DNA of 64,000 nucleotides from an uncultured Flavobacteriaceae bacterium (GTDB taxonomy: Bacteria > Bacteroidota > Bacteroidia > Flavobacteriales > Flavobacteriaceae). Below are positions 27,441 to 35,717 of the stretch, one piece after another. The notes under the pieces were generated by a model. That model did not search any database. It had not been told where the DNA came from and saw nothing but the letters and a program-made list of their open reading frames with translations. Where the stretch lies: contig CANNAN010000013.1 in the NCBI GenBank assembly GCA_947502635.1, forward strand, positions 62,001 to 126,000. Direction: 5' to 3'. The position numbers were made by a program, and so were the translations under genes. Position 1 is the stretch's first letter. Every line of letters starts with the position of its first letter.

Positions 27441-28022
27441 TCAAATTCGATTTTTAGGATTTCTAATTCTACTTAGAGTTTCAAGTGTTATTCCTAAATA
27501 AGATGCGATATGCGTAAGCGGAATTCTGTTTGTAATATTGGGATAAATACTTAGTAAGTGTTGGTATCTTTCTCCTGCTTTGTTGAATTGAATAGTATAT
27601 AATCTTTCGCACAGGCCTAACATAGTTTGGGTTACAACTTTACTAATGAAGCGTTCAAAATCGTGATATTTGTTAGAAAGACTATCAATGGTATCTTTTG
27701 AAAATTCAATAACGATTGAGTCTTCAACAAATTCGACATAATGAGGACTTGGCACTTTGTTGAAAAAACTCACTATTGAAGCCATAATCTCATTTTCAAA
27801 AGTAAACCAGTCTGAAATGTCCTTTCCGTCTTTTAAATAATAGGCTCTTGAACAACCTTTTATAATTAAGTATGCTTTTTCAGAAAACTGTCCTTCACGA
27901 ACCACAACCTCTCCTCTTTTGAATGTGCTAATTTTTGAACTGACAATGAATTCCTGCTGACATTCATTGGATAATGGTGAATAAATTTTTCCAATTTCAT
28001 TTAAGATTTTTTCAACATCCAT
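27441..28022 (-). CDS. Crp/Fnr-family transcriptional regulator
   Basis: The 193-residue protein has an N-terminal cyclic-nucleotide-binding-type beta roll (residues ~20-115; FKRGEVVVREGQFSEKAYLIIKG) and a C-terminal helix-turn-helix (IPLTHIASYLGITLETLSRI). It lacks the Fnr cysteine cluster. Bacteroidota proteins of this type often control an adjacent oxidoreductase or transporter. It lies first in a minus-strand set with the small membrane protein and the flavodoxin-fold reductase, which it may regulate. Confidence 0.88.
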   Translation of the reverse strand: MDVEKILNEIGKIYSPLSNECQQEFIVSSKISTFKRGEVVVREGQFSEKAYLIIKGCSRAYYLKDGKDISDWFTFENEIMASIVSFFNKVPSPHYVEFVEDSIVIEFSKDTIDSLSNKYHDFERFISKVVTQTMLGLCERLYTIQFNKAGERYQHLLSIYPNITNRIPLTHIASYLGITLETLSRIRNPKNRI

Positions 28023-28443
28023 TTTTTTATTGATTGTAATTTTTCATTTTGATTCAAGGTGTTTTGTATACATATTTCAGGACGGGTCAAAGTTATCAAT
28101 ATATAATTAAGAGTGTTTTTTTCATTTTATTATAAACAAAGAAACCTAATTAAGATTTTTTCAAAATATTTTACAGAACATGGCTTGAGTTTCAAGTAGG
28201 GCATGACAGCTAAAAACAAGTTATGACTTACACTCATTTCTCAACTACCAATTTAATACATAATAAAAATCTTATGGTATTTTGTAAGAAAAAAACTATC
28301 TTAGCTAGTAAGGGTTACAATCGAAATAATAACAATGAAATGTATTGTAAAAAGCATTATTAACTATCTATTTCAAAACAGTATAGATTATTCAATAATC
28401 TATACAACTAAGTTAACTATAAGTAAAAATTAATTTATATAGA
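28023..28443. promoter_or_regulatory. Divergent intergenic region with a 25-bp palindrome
   Basis: No coding frame is supported in 420 bp. At 28381-28405 GTATAGATTATT-C-AATAATCTATAC is a perfect 12-bp dyad around a central C. It ends 39 bp before the terpene synthase start codon, the position of an operator or of a leader hairpin. No island repeat is recognisable between the Crp gene and the terpene synthase. Confidence 0.6.
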
Positions 28444-29403
28444 ATGATTTTTTATTCATCTAATTTAACGATTTCTAACACTGAATTATATATTCATGAA
28501 GAAGCCAGTATTATTTTAAAAAAAGCAAGAATTATATCAGAGGAATTAGGAATCATTGATGAGAATTTGCATTCAGGGCACTCAACAATGACAAACAGCC
28601 TTTATATTAACACGCCTATAGATAAAATGGTGAATGTCCTTGTTACTTATGATACTTTTTATTTTTTAGATGACTTTTTTGGTGAAGATACAAACACAGG
28701 TCAATTGCCTGAGATAGTTAAAATTTTAGAAATATGGAAAGGTAAAAAGATGCATAATTCAAAAAACTTACAAATCAATAAACTATATACTTCTATTAAT
28801 TACATTAGTAAAACTTTAAGAAATGATAGCCCTGAATCTTTCTTTAATAAGTATACTAATTCTGTTATTGAACACTTAACTGCTTCACTAGAAAAAATAA
28901 AATATAATACAGTAAATGAATATATATCAATAAGGTTATTAACAGGAGGTATGTATCCAGTTATTTGTTTAATTGAATATGTTCATTCTATTTATCTAAG
29001 CGAGGAGCTAACAAACAATAAAAAACTCGGCATAGAAAAATTATGTAAACAATGTGCTCTAATAGGAGCTTTATCAAATGATATCTTTTCATATGCAAAA
29101 GAGAAACACAGCGACTATAATTTAATAAATGCATATTTAATTACCAAAGAAGCATCTAATTACAATCAAGCTGTAGTTAAATCAATAGATTTAGTAAACA
29201 ATATTCATTCTGATTTTAAATTAACCATCAAAAAAGCTAGATACGAATCTTTAGTATTGAATGATAAATTAATTTTAAAAAAGTATTTTAATTCATTAGA
29301 AGTTATTGTAGCATCTTCATATCATTGGCAGAAAAAAACTAATCGTTATTATCATCCAGAAAATGTATTTGAAGACATGAAAGCCTATGCTCAACAATGT
29401 TAG
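28444..29403 (+). CDS. Class I terpene synthase (bacterial terpene cyclase)
   Basis: The 319 residues have the full class I set: the Asp-rich metal motif DDFFGED (76-82), the pyrophosphate-sensor Arg164 located 48 residues before the NSE triad, the NSE triad NDIFSYAKE (212-220), and the C-terminal Trp295...Arg301-Tyr302 pair. It should ionise a prenyl diphosphate (C10-C20) with Mg2+ and cyclise it. The product cannot be predicted. No prenyltransferase or P450 is nearby. It is one of few plus-strand genes of the island and converges with a pentapeptide-repeat gene, overlapping it by 4 bp. Confidence 0.88.
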   Translation: MIFYSSNLTISNTELYIHEEASIILKKARIISEELGIIDENLHSGHSTMTNSLYINTPIDKMVNVLVTYDTFYFLDDFFGEDTNTGQLPEIVKILEIWKGKKMHNSKNLQINKLYTSINYISKTLRNDSPESFFNKYTNSVIEHLTASLEKIKYNTVNEYISIRLLTGGMYPVICLIEYVHSIYLSEELTNNKKLGIEKLCKQCALIGALSNDIFSYAKEKHSDYNLINAYLITKEASNYNQAVVKSIDLVNNIHSDFKLTIKKARYESLVLNDKLILKKYFNSLEVIVASSYHWQKKTNRYYHPENVFEDMKAYAQQC

Positions 29404-29697
29404 TCGTTGCATAGGTTTAATCTTTTTTCTTTAAATAGGTTAAAATAATTAACGATTTTAGTTTTTATCAAATCACAATTATTAAAATCTGTCGATTTGA
29501 GGTTGTGCTCTGAAAATCTTGTGTTTCTAAAATTAGAATTCGAGAAATTTACTCCAAAATAATAGTTTTCAAACATCGCATCTTGGAAATTAGATTCTGC
29601 ATAAGATTCTCTATTATTAAAATCCATATTCCTATAGAACCTTTGTCCTTTTTGATAATGCTCTAATATTTCTTTTTTTGTTTTCAATCTTGTTTTT
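29400..29697 (-). CDS. Pentapeptide-repeat protein, 5'-truncated
   Basis: The pattern A(D/N)LXX-like repeats is visible (NMDFNNRESYAESNFQDAMF, VNFSNSNFRNTRFSEHNLKS, TDFNNCDLIKTK), typical of right-handed quadrilateral beta-helix proteins. The only start for the 95-residue frame is TTG 29687, and the reading frame remains open up to the IS-remnant block at 29698. The native start was therefore probably removed by it. Role unknown; such proteins range from gyrase protectors to structural folds. Confidence 0.65.
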
Positions 29698-30322
29698 CAG
29701 TTGTTCGTAAAGGGACATAGTTTGCACAAGTTAAAGATTAGAGTTTACACTAAATTAGTTCCTAACCTTGTAGATTGTTGTTTGTTTCTAAGATGCTTTT
29801 CATCAAAGAAACCTAAAACGTTTCTAAAAAATACTTTCCAAATGTCATTACCAATATCTTCAATAGCAATATGTTTTCCCTTTAAAAAAGAGTTAAGAAA
29901 AGCGAATCACAATAAAGGAGTACGAGCGCAATAATAAACGTGTGAACAGCAAACGAGGTTGGTACATGAAAAGCAAACGACAAAGTACGGTAGAACCCGT
30001 ATTTGGAACGCTTACTCAGTTTATGGGGCTTAGAAAAATCAATACCATAGGCATTGAGCAAGCAAATAAAGTAATATACTTATTAGCCATAGCTTATAAC
30101 CTGAAAAAGTATCTAAAATTCACCCAAAAACGAGTGAAAGGTGGAGCAGCAATACTTGTTTTATTAAGTTTTATAAAAAAGGTATGGAGAGAGACAAATT
30201 TCCCCTTTTTAATGACATTTAAAAATCAAGAAATAACAATGAGCTAAAAACAAAAGCTCCTTAAAAAAGAGCTTTTGAGTTGAATTTTATGTTTTTTAGT
30301 ACTTTGTGCAACGATTACCGTT
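29698..30322. mobile_element. Composite IS-remnant block, copy 2
   Basis: Same structure as 24274-24900: IS481-like C-terminal tail on the minus strand, then the IS1182-type C-terminus on the plus strand (29942-30178), the terminator-like CAAAAGCTC/GAGCTTTTG hairpin at 30249-30275 and the 3' end TTGTGCAACGATTACC. It ends where GTTGTAAGTAGTGC begins the next gene segment. Two copies at different loci show that the block was copied as a whole. Confidence 0.75.
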
Positions 30323-31171
30323 GTTGTAAGTAGTGCTTTCCGCTCACTTGCTCAATTTCAGTATCCGAAACGCTCCTTGAATTACCAACGCAAAAACGAT
30401 TGTTCCAATAATTAAATCGGGTTTACTCGAACTCAACCAATTTACCAAAATTCCTGCAATTATTACTCCCAAATTGATAATCAAGTCATTCGATGTAAAA
30501 ATCATACTTGCTTTCATATGAGCCTCTTCTTTGCTCTTTGATTTTTGCAAAATATAAAGACAAATTCCGTTTGCGATAAGTGCAAAAATCGAGACGATAA
30601 TCATTGTTGAAAAATCGGGAAGTTTTTCGTCTCCGAAAAATCTTCTTAAAACTTCTACAAATCCAATAATCGCAAGTGTTATTTGAAAATATCCAGCAAG
30701 TTTGGCAATCCGTTTTTTCTTAATTAAAGTTCCGCCAACCGCAAACAAACTAATTCCGTACACAAAACTGTCCGCAAGCATATCCAAACTGTCGGCAACA
30801 AGTCCCATTGATTTTGAGATAATTCCTGTTGTCATTTCGATAATGAAAAACGCAAAATTTATGGCAAGTACAGACCAAAGTAGTTTTTTTTGGTTTTCGT
30901 TTTCTTTGAATTCCGTTTGGTCGGTTTGTTCCGTTGAGATTTTCTTTCCGCCCAAATTCAGTTCGATAACGGACTTTTCGATTTGATCAATTTCTCCGCT
31001 GTGAAAAACGGTCAATTTTCGGTTCGGAATATCAAAGTCCAAATTCGCAATACTTGAAATTCCGTCCAATTTCATTCGGATTAGATTTTCCTCCGATGGA
31101 CAGTCCATTTTGGTAATCTCAAATATTGTCTTTTTCACTCGGTTTGTTGGTTTTCCAGCATTACTTACAAC
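30323..31171. repeat. Gene segment bounded by a 14-bp inverted repeat (13/14)
   Basis: GTTGTAAGTAGTGC at 30323-30336 pairs with GCATTACTTACAAC at 31158-31171 except at one position. Only the cation transporter gene lies between. Confidence 0.82.
30344..31138 (-). CDS. Cation diffusion facilitator (CDF) family transporter
   Basis: 264 aa with a GTG start at 31138. Residues 1-75 resemble a heavy-metal-associated ferredoxin-like domain (KMDCPSEENLIRMKLD) without the full CxxC. This is followed by five or six membrane helices with the CDF motif GLVADSLDMLADSFVYGISL, in which the Asp residues bind the metal. It probably exports a divalent metal or otherwise moves cations across the inner membrane. 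The cytoplasmic C-terminal CDF domain is absent, so it is a short variant. It sits alone in its repeat-bounded segment. Confidence 0.82.
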   Translation of the reverse strand: MKKTIFEITKMDCPSEENLIRMKLDGISSIANLDFDIPNRKLTVFHSGEIDQIEKSVIELNLGGKKISTEQTDQTEFKENENQKKLLWSVLAINFAFFIIEMTTGIISKSMGLVADSLDMLADSFVYGISLFAVGGTLIKKKRIAKLAGYFQITLAIIGFVEVLRRFFGDEKLPDFSTMIIVSIFALIANGICLYILQKSKSKEEAHMKASMIFTSNDLIINLGVIIAGILVNWLSSSKPDLIIGTIVFALVIQGAFRILKLSK

Positions 31172-31535
31172 AATTATATAAACGCAATTGCGTTTATACC
31201 TCTTCCTCTTTCAAATATAACAGATTTAATATGATTCTTCTGATAAAAATTTGAAACCTAGATAAAGTGTTTTATACGTCATGTTGAATGAGATGAGCGT
31301 ACCTTTAATTGTTATATTTATTAAGTGTAAAGTAGTGTCGTTATTGATTACAGACGATTGTTATCGGAGATCTTCTGAATCACAATAGGATGCGGAGTAA
31401 GTTATATAGTGTTTAATTATTGATAATCCTATCGGGGTTATCAATAATTAAACATCTCAAAATCATCATTATGAGATAATTGAAAAATAAATATTAACTT
31501 TTAAGAACTTGGCTAGTGCTTTTCATAGGAGCAGT
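31172..31535. repeat. Island repeat copy D (full length)
   Basis: About 365 bp. It has the perfect 20-bp palindrome ATAAACGCAATTGCGTTTAT (31178-31197), a minus-strand TATATTTG box (complement 31212-31219), CATGTTGAATGAGATGAGCG, and a 19-bp-stem hairpin GTTTAATTATTGATAATCC / loop TATCG / GGGTTATCAATAATTAAAC (31411-31453). It ends GCTTTTCATAGGAGCAGT. Compared with copy E the hairpin has a compensatory pair change. Confidence 0.92.
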
Positions 31536-31542
31536 GTTGGCA

Positions 31543-32430
31543 TTAGTTTTTTTTCATCTTCTCTATAAAAAGCCTGATTTCTTTCAAGTTGCTATTCTTA
31601 AGCTTAAATGAATAAAATAGTTTTTGCTCTATTTTTTTAGAAGATTTAATTGGAGTTTTAATCAAATTTTTGTTTAACCCTTCTTCACACAAATACTTAG
31701 GAACAATACTAAATCCGCTATTATTTTTTAAAGTTTCTATTATGTCCAAATAAGATGGTAAAATATATCTTGGAACTATTCTAGGATTAGTATTGAATCT
31801 AGAATCCCAGAACTTTTTTATATCATTTTGGTTATTGTCATAAGCAAACCAAGTTTGCTTTTGTAACCATTTAATGAATTGTTCATCATTTTTTTCTATA
31901 TTTTCTGGAATAGTTATCGTATTGGAACTAATTAATTCTAACTCTTCATTTTTTATATATGTGAATTGATGGTCATAGATATCGTGTTTTTTTATTCCAA
32001 CCAATAATTGAATTTTATCCATTTCAAGGGCTTCAATCAATTCTTTTTCATTTCCAAAATGAGTTACTATATACATATCAAAAGAATAGATTTGATGTAT
32101 TAATTCTTTTTTGAAAAAGTCTGTTGTACAACCAATTGTTATTGCAGAACGTTGTTTTTTTGTTCTTTGACTTGAATAATATTCTACTCTTTCTAATTCC
32201 TGTAATGGATTGTTAATTTGAGAATATAAAAATTTCCCATATTCGGTAGGTGCTAATTTCCGAGTAGTTCTTTCAAATAGTTTTTTTCCAATATGACTTT
32301 CTAATGCAGATAGATGTTTACTAACTCCAGGTTGAGTCATATTTAATTTTTTTGAAGCTTCTGTTATGTTTTTACATTCATATATAGAGCTAAAAGTTCT
32401 CAACCATTCTAAATTAATCATAACATACAT
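31543..32430 (-). CDS. LysR-family transcriptional regulator
   Basis: The 295-residue protein has an N-terminal winged helix (LEWLRTFSSIYECKNITEAS, KLNMTQPGVSKHLSALESHI, KKLFERTTRKLAPTEYGK) and a C-terminal periplasmic-binding-like effector domain. It is transcribed divergently from the azoreductase-like gene 70 bp away, a classical LysR arrangement, so it probably controls that gene. The effector is unknown. Confidence 0.93.
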   Translation of the reverse strand: MYVMINLEWLRTFSSIYECKNITEASKKLNMTQPGVSKHLSALESHIGKKLFERTTRKLAPTEYGKFLYSQINNPLQELERVEYYSSQRTKKQRSAITIGCTTDFFKKELIHQIYSFDMYIVTHFGNEKELIEALEMDKIQLLVGIKKHDIYDHQFTYIKNEELELISSNTITIPENIEKNDEQFIKWLQKQTWFAYDNNQNDIKKFWDSRFNTNPRIVPRYILPSYLDIIETLKNNSGFSIVPKYLCEEGLNKNLIKTPIKSSKKIEQKLFYSFKLKNSNLKEIRLFIEKMKKN

Positions 32431-32500
32431 TATAAATAGGCAAACAAAAATAATTAAAATTATTAATTTACTGAATCTATATTTGTAAAAAATATAAATA
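32431..32500. promoter_or_regulatory. Divergent promoter region between LysR and azoreductase-like genes
   Basis: A 70-bp AT-rich gap must hold both promoters. On the plus strand TATATTTG (32478-32485) is a good Bacteroidota -7 box, placed ~16 bp before ATG 32501. LysR binding sites of the T-N11-A type could fit but none is decisive. Confidence 0.6.
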
Positions 32501-33121
32501 ATGACAAAAACATTAGTAATAAATTACACACCTAGAAAAGGTTCTTATACAAAAATTTTATTTGATGAGTTTATGGAACTTGCAAAAGGGAAGACAGAAA
32601 TAAAACATCTGAATTTAGCAGAAACTCCACCAGAATTATTATTAGAGAAAAATTTGAATTTGATAATGGAATGGAATATAGGTAAGAGAGACTTTACTGA
32701 AGCAGAACTCTCAACTCTATCTAATCATCATAAACTTATAGAAGAAGTTATTGAAGTTGATAATATTGTATTGGCTTTTCCTATTTACAATTTTACTATG
32801 CCAGCAACTGTAAAGGCTTGGATAGATGCTATTGTCGTTAGCGATAAGACATTCTCTTTTAGTCCTGAAACAGGCTTTAGTGGTCTTTGTAATAATAAAA
32901 AAGCTTTATCAATAGTAGTTAGTGGGTTTGATTATAATAATTCAGATAATATTAAGGAATTTGCTTCATCTACAATAAAGCAGAATTTTGACTTTATTGG
33001 TATTTCTTCAGAACAGATTTCAGCTTTTGGAGTTGACCAAAATAGAGACCAATTAGATTCAATTCTTGAGAATGCGAAATTTGAAATAAAAACTTTGATT
33101 GATAGATGGTTTCCAAATTAA
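32501..33121 (+). CDS. FMN-dependent NADH-azoreductase / flavodoxin-fold NAD(P)H oxidoreductase
   Basis: 206 residues. TKTLVINYTPRKGSYTKILF is the FMN-phosphate loop. LAFPIYNFTMPATVKAWIDAIV is the typical second flavin-binding segment of AcpD/Flavodoxin_2 proteins. It should reduce quinones, nitroaromatics or azo compounds with NAD(P)H. The divergent LysR regulator points to induction by such a compound. The gene ends exactly at the segment boundary. Confidence 0.88.
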   Translation: MTKTLVINYTPRKGSYTKILFDEFMELAKGKTEIKHLNLAETPPELLLEKNLNLIMEWNIGKRDFTEAELSTLSNHHKLIEEVIEVDNIVLAFPIYNFTMPATVKAWIDAIVVSDKTFSFSPETGFSGLCNNKKALSIVVSGFDYNNSDNIKEFASSTIKQNFDFIGISSEQISAFGVDQNRDQLDSILENAKFEIKTLIDRWFPN

Positions 33122-33128
33122 TGCCAAC

Positions 33129-33500
33129 AATTATATAAACGCAATTGCGTTTATATCTCTTTCAAATATAACAGATTTGATATGATTTTTCTGATAAAAA
33201 TTTTAAACCTAGATAAACTGCTTTATACGTCATGTTGAATGAGATGAGCGTACCTTTAATTGTGATATTTATTAGGTATAAAGTAATGTCGTTACTCGTT
33301 ACAGACGCTCGTTATCGGACATCTTTTGGCTCACAAATAGGATGCGGAGCAAGTTATATAGTGTTGAATTATTGATAATCCTATCGGGATTATCAATAAT
33401 TCAACATCTCAAAATCATCATTATCATGAAATAAAAAAATAAAAAATATCGTATTTTTATAACCTAGGATTTAGCGAAAGGGCTTTACATAGGACACTGT
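33129..33500. repeat. Island repeat copy E (full length)
   Basis: About 370 bp. It carries the perfect palindrome ATAAACGCAATTGCGTTTAT (33135-33154), the TATATTTG box complement (33163-33170) and the 19-bp-stem hairpin GTTGAATTATTGATAATCC / TATCG / GGATTATCAATAATTCAAC (33363-33405). It ends TTTACATAGGACACTGT before GTTATACGC. The last ~70 bp differ from other copies (no AAGCACT hairpin). Confidence 0.92.
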
Positions 33501-33515
33501 GTTATACGCTGCCTT

Positions 33516-34043
33516 TTAATCATTCGGTTCGTAAATTTTTAGTATGTGATAACGAATTAATTCCACGCAACAGGCAGAAATCAAAACCTTTTCGTATTTC
33601 TCATCGAAAACATCTATTCTATTGGTTCCATTTTTAAGAAGAATATTCCTGTCTTCAATTCTTCCGATAATTTTCTTGTCAATTAAGTAAATCAGTGAAC
33701 TATTTCGAATGTCAATTTCAATTTTTGTACTTGAAGATTCTATCAAATATTCAGACGATTTTTTAAGAACTGAAAAAACTTTATTCTGATTAGAAAACGT
33801 CCAAGTTCGATTGTCAACTATTTCAGTTATTTCAAATTTAGTTCCGATTTTGTTTTTACAAGAAATTTCTATTCTCCCTGAATTAGGGAAATTGATGGAA
33901 TAATGGTTTCTATCAATTAAGAATTCAGCAACTTGATTGTCAGATATTAGAAAAGTCACCTTTTTTAATTTTTTCAAAAAAGGAATTCCTTTAAAATGAT
34001 TTTTCGAATCAATCGAATATTTAAGTCCTTCTATTTTTCTCAA
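33516..34043 (-). CDS. Hypothetical protein, 175 aa
   Basis: The frame begins at TTG 34043 (no ATG is available before the segment edge). The product is beta-strand-rich (VTFLISDNQVAEFLIDRNHY, WTFSNQNKVFSVLKKSSEYL, KIEIDIRNSSLIYLIDKKII) and looks like a cytoplasmic beta-sandwich similar in pattern to LURP-one/tubby-like folds, but I do not recognise a family. It lies alone between island repeat E and the group II intron. Confidence 0.55.
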   Translation of the reverse strand: MRKIEGLKYSIDSKNHFKGIPFLKKLKKVTFLISDNQVAEFLIDRNHYSINFPNSGRIEISCKNKIGTKFEITEIVDNRTWTFSNQNKVFSVLKKSSEYLIESSSTKIEIDIRNSSLIYLIDKKIIGRIEDRNILLKNGTNRIDVFDEKYEKVLISACCVELIRYHILKIYEPND

Positions 34044-34106
34044 TTTTTGTCAGATTACGCACAACGGATCAAATAAAAAGTCGTTTTAATGCTTTTTATT
34101 TTTTTT

Positions 34107-34742
34107 GTGTGCCCAGCATGTGCATCTTTTAATTACCGAAAGGTAAATAATTAATCTAGAGGGTGCAAGTCCCTTATGGGCAGGAGTAACGTCTTGAAGC
34201 ATTAGTAAGTCGCAAGCTGTTTTGCCGTGAGGCATGCAGTGAAGGAAGCGAGACTACAAAACTCGGTACTGACCCTTCGTCAAGCTAAGGACAGGCCAAG
34301 CAGAAATCGTATACAGAGGCATAATTACTTGGGTAAGCAAGCACATCATTGTAACGCCCAAAAGAATACCAAAAGGGTATTCATGTAGATACGGCAGTGA
34401 TTGAGTGAAAGAAGATGCCATTACTAGGGGAGATCTCTACAACTAGGAGTTGGTTAAGTAGAGAAGTCAGCAGACGTCATAGTACTTACAGGAAACGAGT
34501 TGTGTAGCAGTAACACATAGGTCTCACGAGTAAGGAAGGGCAGAACGTATTCCTTTTGGAAATTCGTATAGGAGCTTTAAAAAAAAGAAAGAAAGTAGCC
34601 TATGCTTAAATTACAGAATAGTTGTAATTGGTGTAAAGAGCGATTACAAAGAAGGATTGCGAACCGCCGTATACGAGACCCTACGTACGGTGGTGTGAGA
34701 GGCGCAGTGGCGACCGTTAGGTCATCACCCGTCTACTCGATT
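34107..34742 (+). mobile_element. ORF-less group II intron
   Basis: 5' end GTGTGCCCAGCAT, then conserved domain I elements (GGGTGCAAGTCCCTTATGGG, GGAGTAACGTCTTGAAGC, AGTAAGTCGCAAGCTG). Domain V is at about 34668-34703 (ACCGCCGTATACGAGACCC with its complement GTACGGTGGTGT) and domain VI ends in CCCGTCTACTCGATT. Between domains IV and V there is no reverse transcriptase/maturase gene, only ~60 bp. The ribozyme is therefore a deletion derivative that would need maturase in trans. It follows a terminator-like AAAAAG...CTTTTT hairpin. Confidence 0.85.
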
Positions 34743-34756
34743 GTGCGTTCGTTTTT

Positions 34757-35200
34757 TTATTTCTTTATATATCCGTCATTTACCATCAATTCATAAGCTT
34801 TGTCTATATCTTGTTTAGACTTTGGGTTGTCCAAATAATATGGCAAAATGCTTTTTTTGTCTTCCAATCGAATCATTTCTCCGTCCTCAATTAAATCTTC
34901 AATCATTCGAATCATATCCTCATCCAAAGAATTAGGAACTTGTTCACGTCCGAATTGGTTCGCCATCCACAAAATATATTCGGCAATTGTTTTTTGTCCA
35001 TCAGCATCGAGATAAATTTGCTGAGGCCATTCATCCATAGTAATCACTCTTGGAGATTTATTGTCAAAGAGATGAATCATTTTTTCATTAAGCCAATCCC
35101 ATTGTAAAGTCCTCACAAAATACTTCTCCTTTTTAGGATAATTACTTAAATATTCAAAGTTTGGTAATTGTTTAAGCTTTTTCTTGAAAATTCCGAACAT
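34757..35200 (-). CDS. Hypothetical protein, 147 aa
   Basis: Start at ATG 35200 (MFGIFKKKLKQLPNFEYL), preceded by AAAGGAAAAA as a ribosome site. The frame upstream of it belongs to the repeat. The product is acidic and helical (EDMIRMIEDLIEDGEMIRLE, IDKAYELMVNDGYIKK), resembles small immunity or SMI1-type cytoplasmic proteins in composition, but no family is assigned. It is the only gene of its segment; the left boundary is disrupted by the group II intron. Confidence 0.55.
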   Translation of the reverse strand: MFGIFKKKLKQLPNFEYLSNYPKKEKYFVRTLQWDWLNEKMIHLFDNKSPRVITMDEWPQQIYLDADGQKTIAEYILWMANQFGREQVPNSLDEDMIRMIEDLIEDGEMIRLEDKKSILPYYLDNPKSKQDIDKAYELMVNDGYIKK

Positions 35201-35226
35201 TATTTTTTCCTTTAATGATGCACAAC

Positions 35227-35477
35227 AATTATATAAACGCAATTGCGTTTATATCTCTTTCAAATATAACAGATTTAATATGATTTTTCTGATAAAAATT
35301 TTAAACCTAGATAAACTGCTTTATACGTCATGTTTAATGAGATGAGCGTACCTTTTAATTGAGATATTTATTAGGTGTAAAGTAGTGTCGTTACTCGTTA
35401 CAGACGCTCGTTATCGGACATCTTCTGAATCACAAATAGGATGCGGAGCAAGTTATATGGTGTTTAATTATTGATAA
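35227..35477. repeat. Island repeat copy F (first part)
   Basis: It has the palindrome ATAAACGCAATTGCGTTTAT (35233-35252), TATATTTG box complement (35261-35268), CATGTTTAATGAGATGAGCG and GGATGCGGAGCAAGTTATAT, up to TTGATAA. Where copies D and E continue into the second arm of the hairpin, this copy switches to the 3' end of the IS1182-type element. Confidence 0.9.
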
Positions 35478-35704
35478 TTGTAACCTGAAAAAGTATCTAA
35501 ATTCACCCAAAAACGAGTGAAAGGTGGAGCAGGAATACTTGTTTTATTAAGTTTTATAAAAAAGGTATGGAGAGAAACAAATTCCCCTTTTTTAATGGCA
35601 TTTAAAAATCAAGAAATAACAATGAGCTAAAAACAAAAGCTCCTTAAAAAGAGCTTTTGAGTTGAATTCTGTGTTTTTTAGAGTCTTGTGCAACGATTAC
35701 CGTT
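35478..35704 (+). mobile_element. IS1182-type 3'-end fragment fused to repeat F
   Basis: It starts TTGTAACCTGAAAAAGTATC (transposase C-terminus region), carries CAAAAGCTC/GAGCTTTTG and ends TTGTGCAACGATTACC. The junction with the repeat is at the same base as in copy G (38713), so the hybrid arose once and was then copied. Confidence 0.8.
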
Positions 35705-35717
35705 GTTCTAAATCGTT

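Larger units (their letters stand above)
31536..33128. repeat. Two-gene segment bounded by a perfect 10-bp inverted repeat
   Basis: GTTGGCATTA at 31536-31545 is exactly complementary to TAATGCCAAC at 33119-33128. The divergent LysR and azoreductase-like genes fill the interval, and the right boundary overlaps the stop codon of the plus-strand gene. Confidence 0.8.

Noticed and set aside
34602-34796. 64-codon frame in the group II intron
   Set aside because: It overlaps domains IV-VI of the ribozyme and does not resemble a maturase; treated as non-coding.
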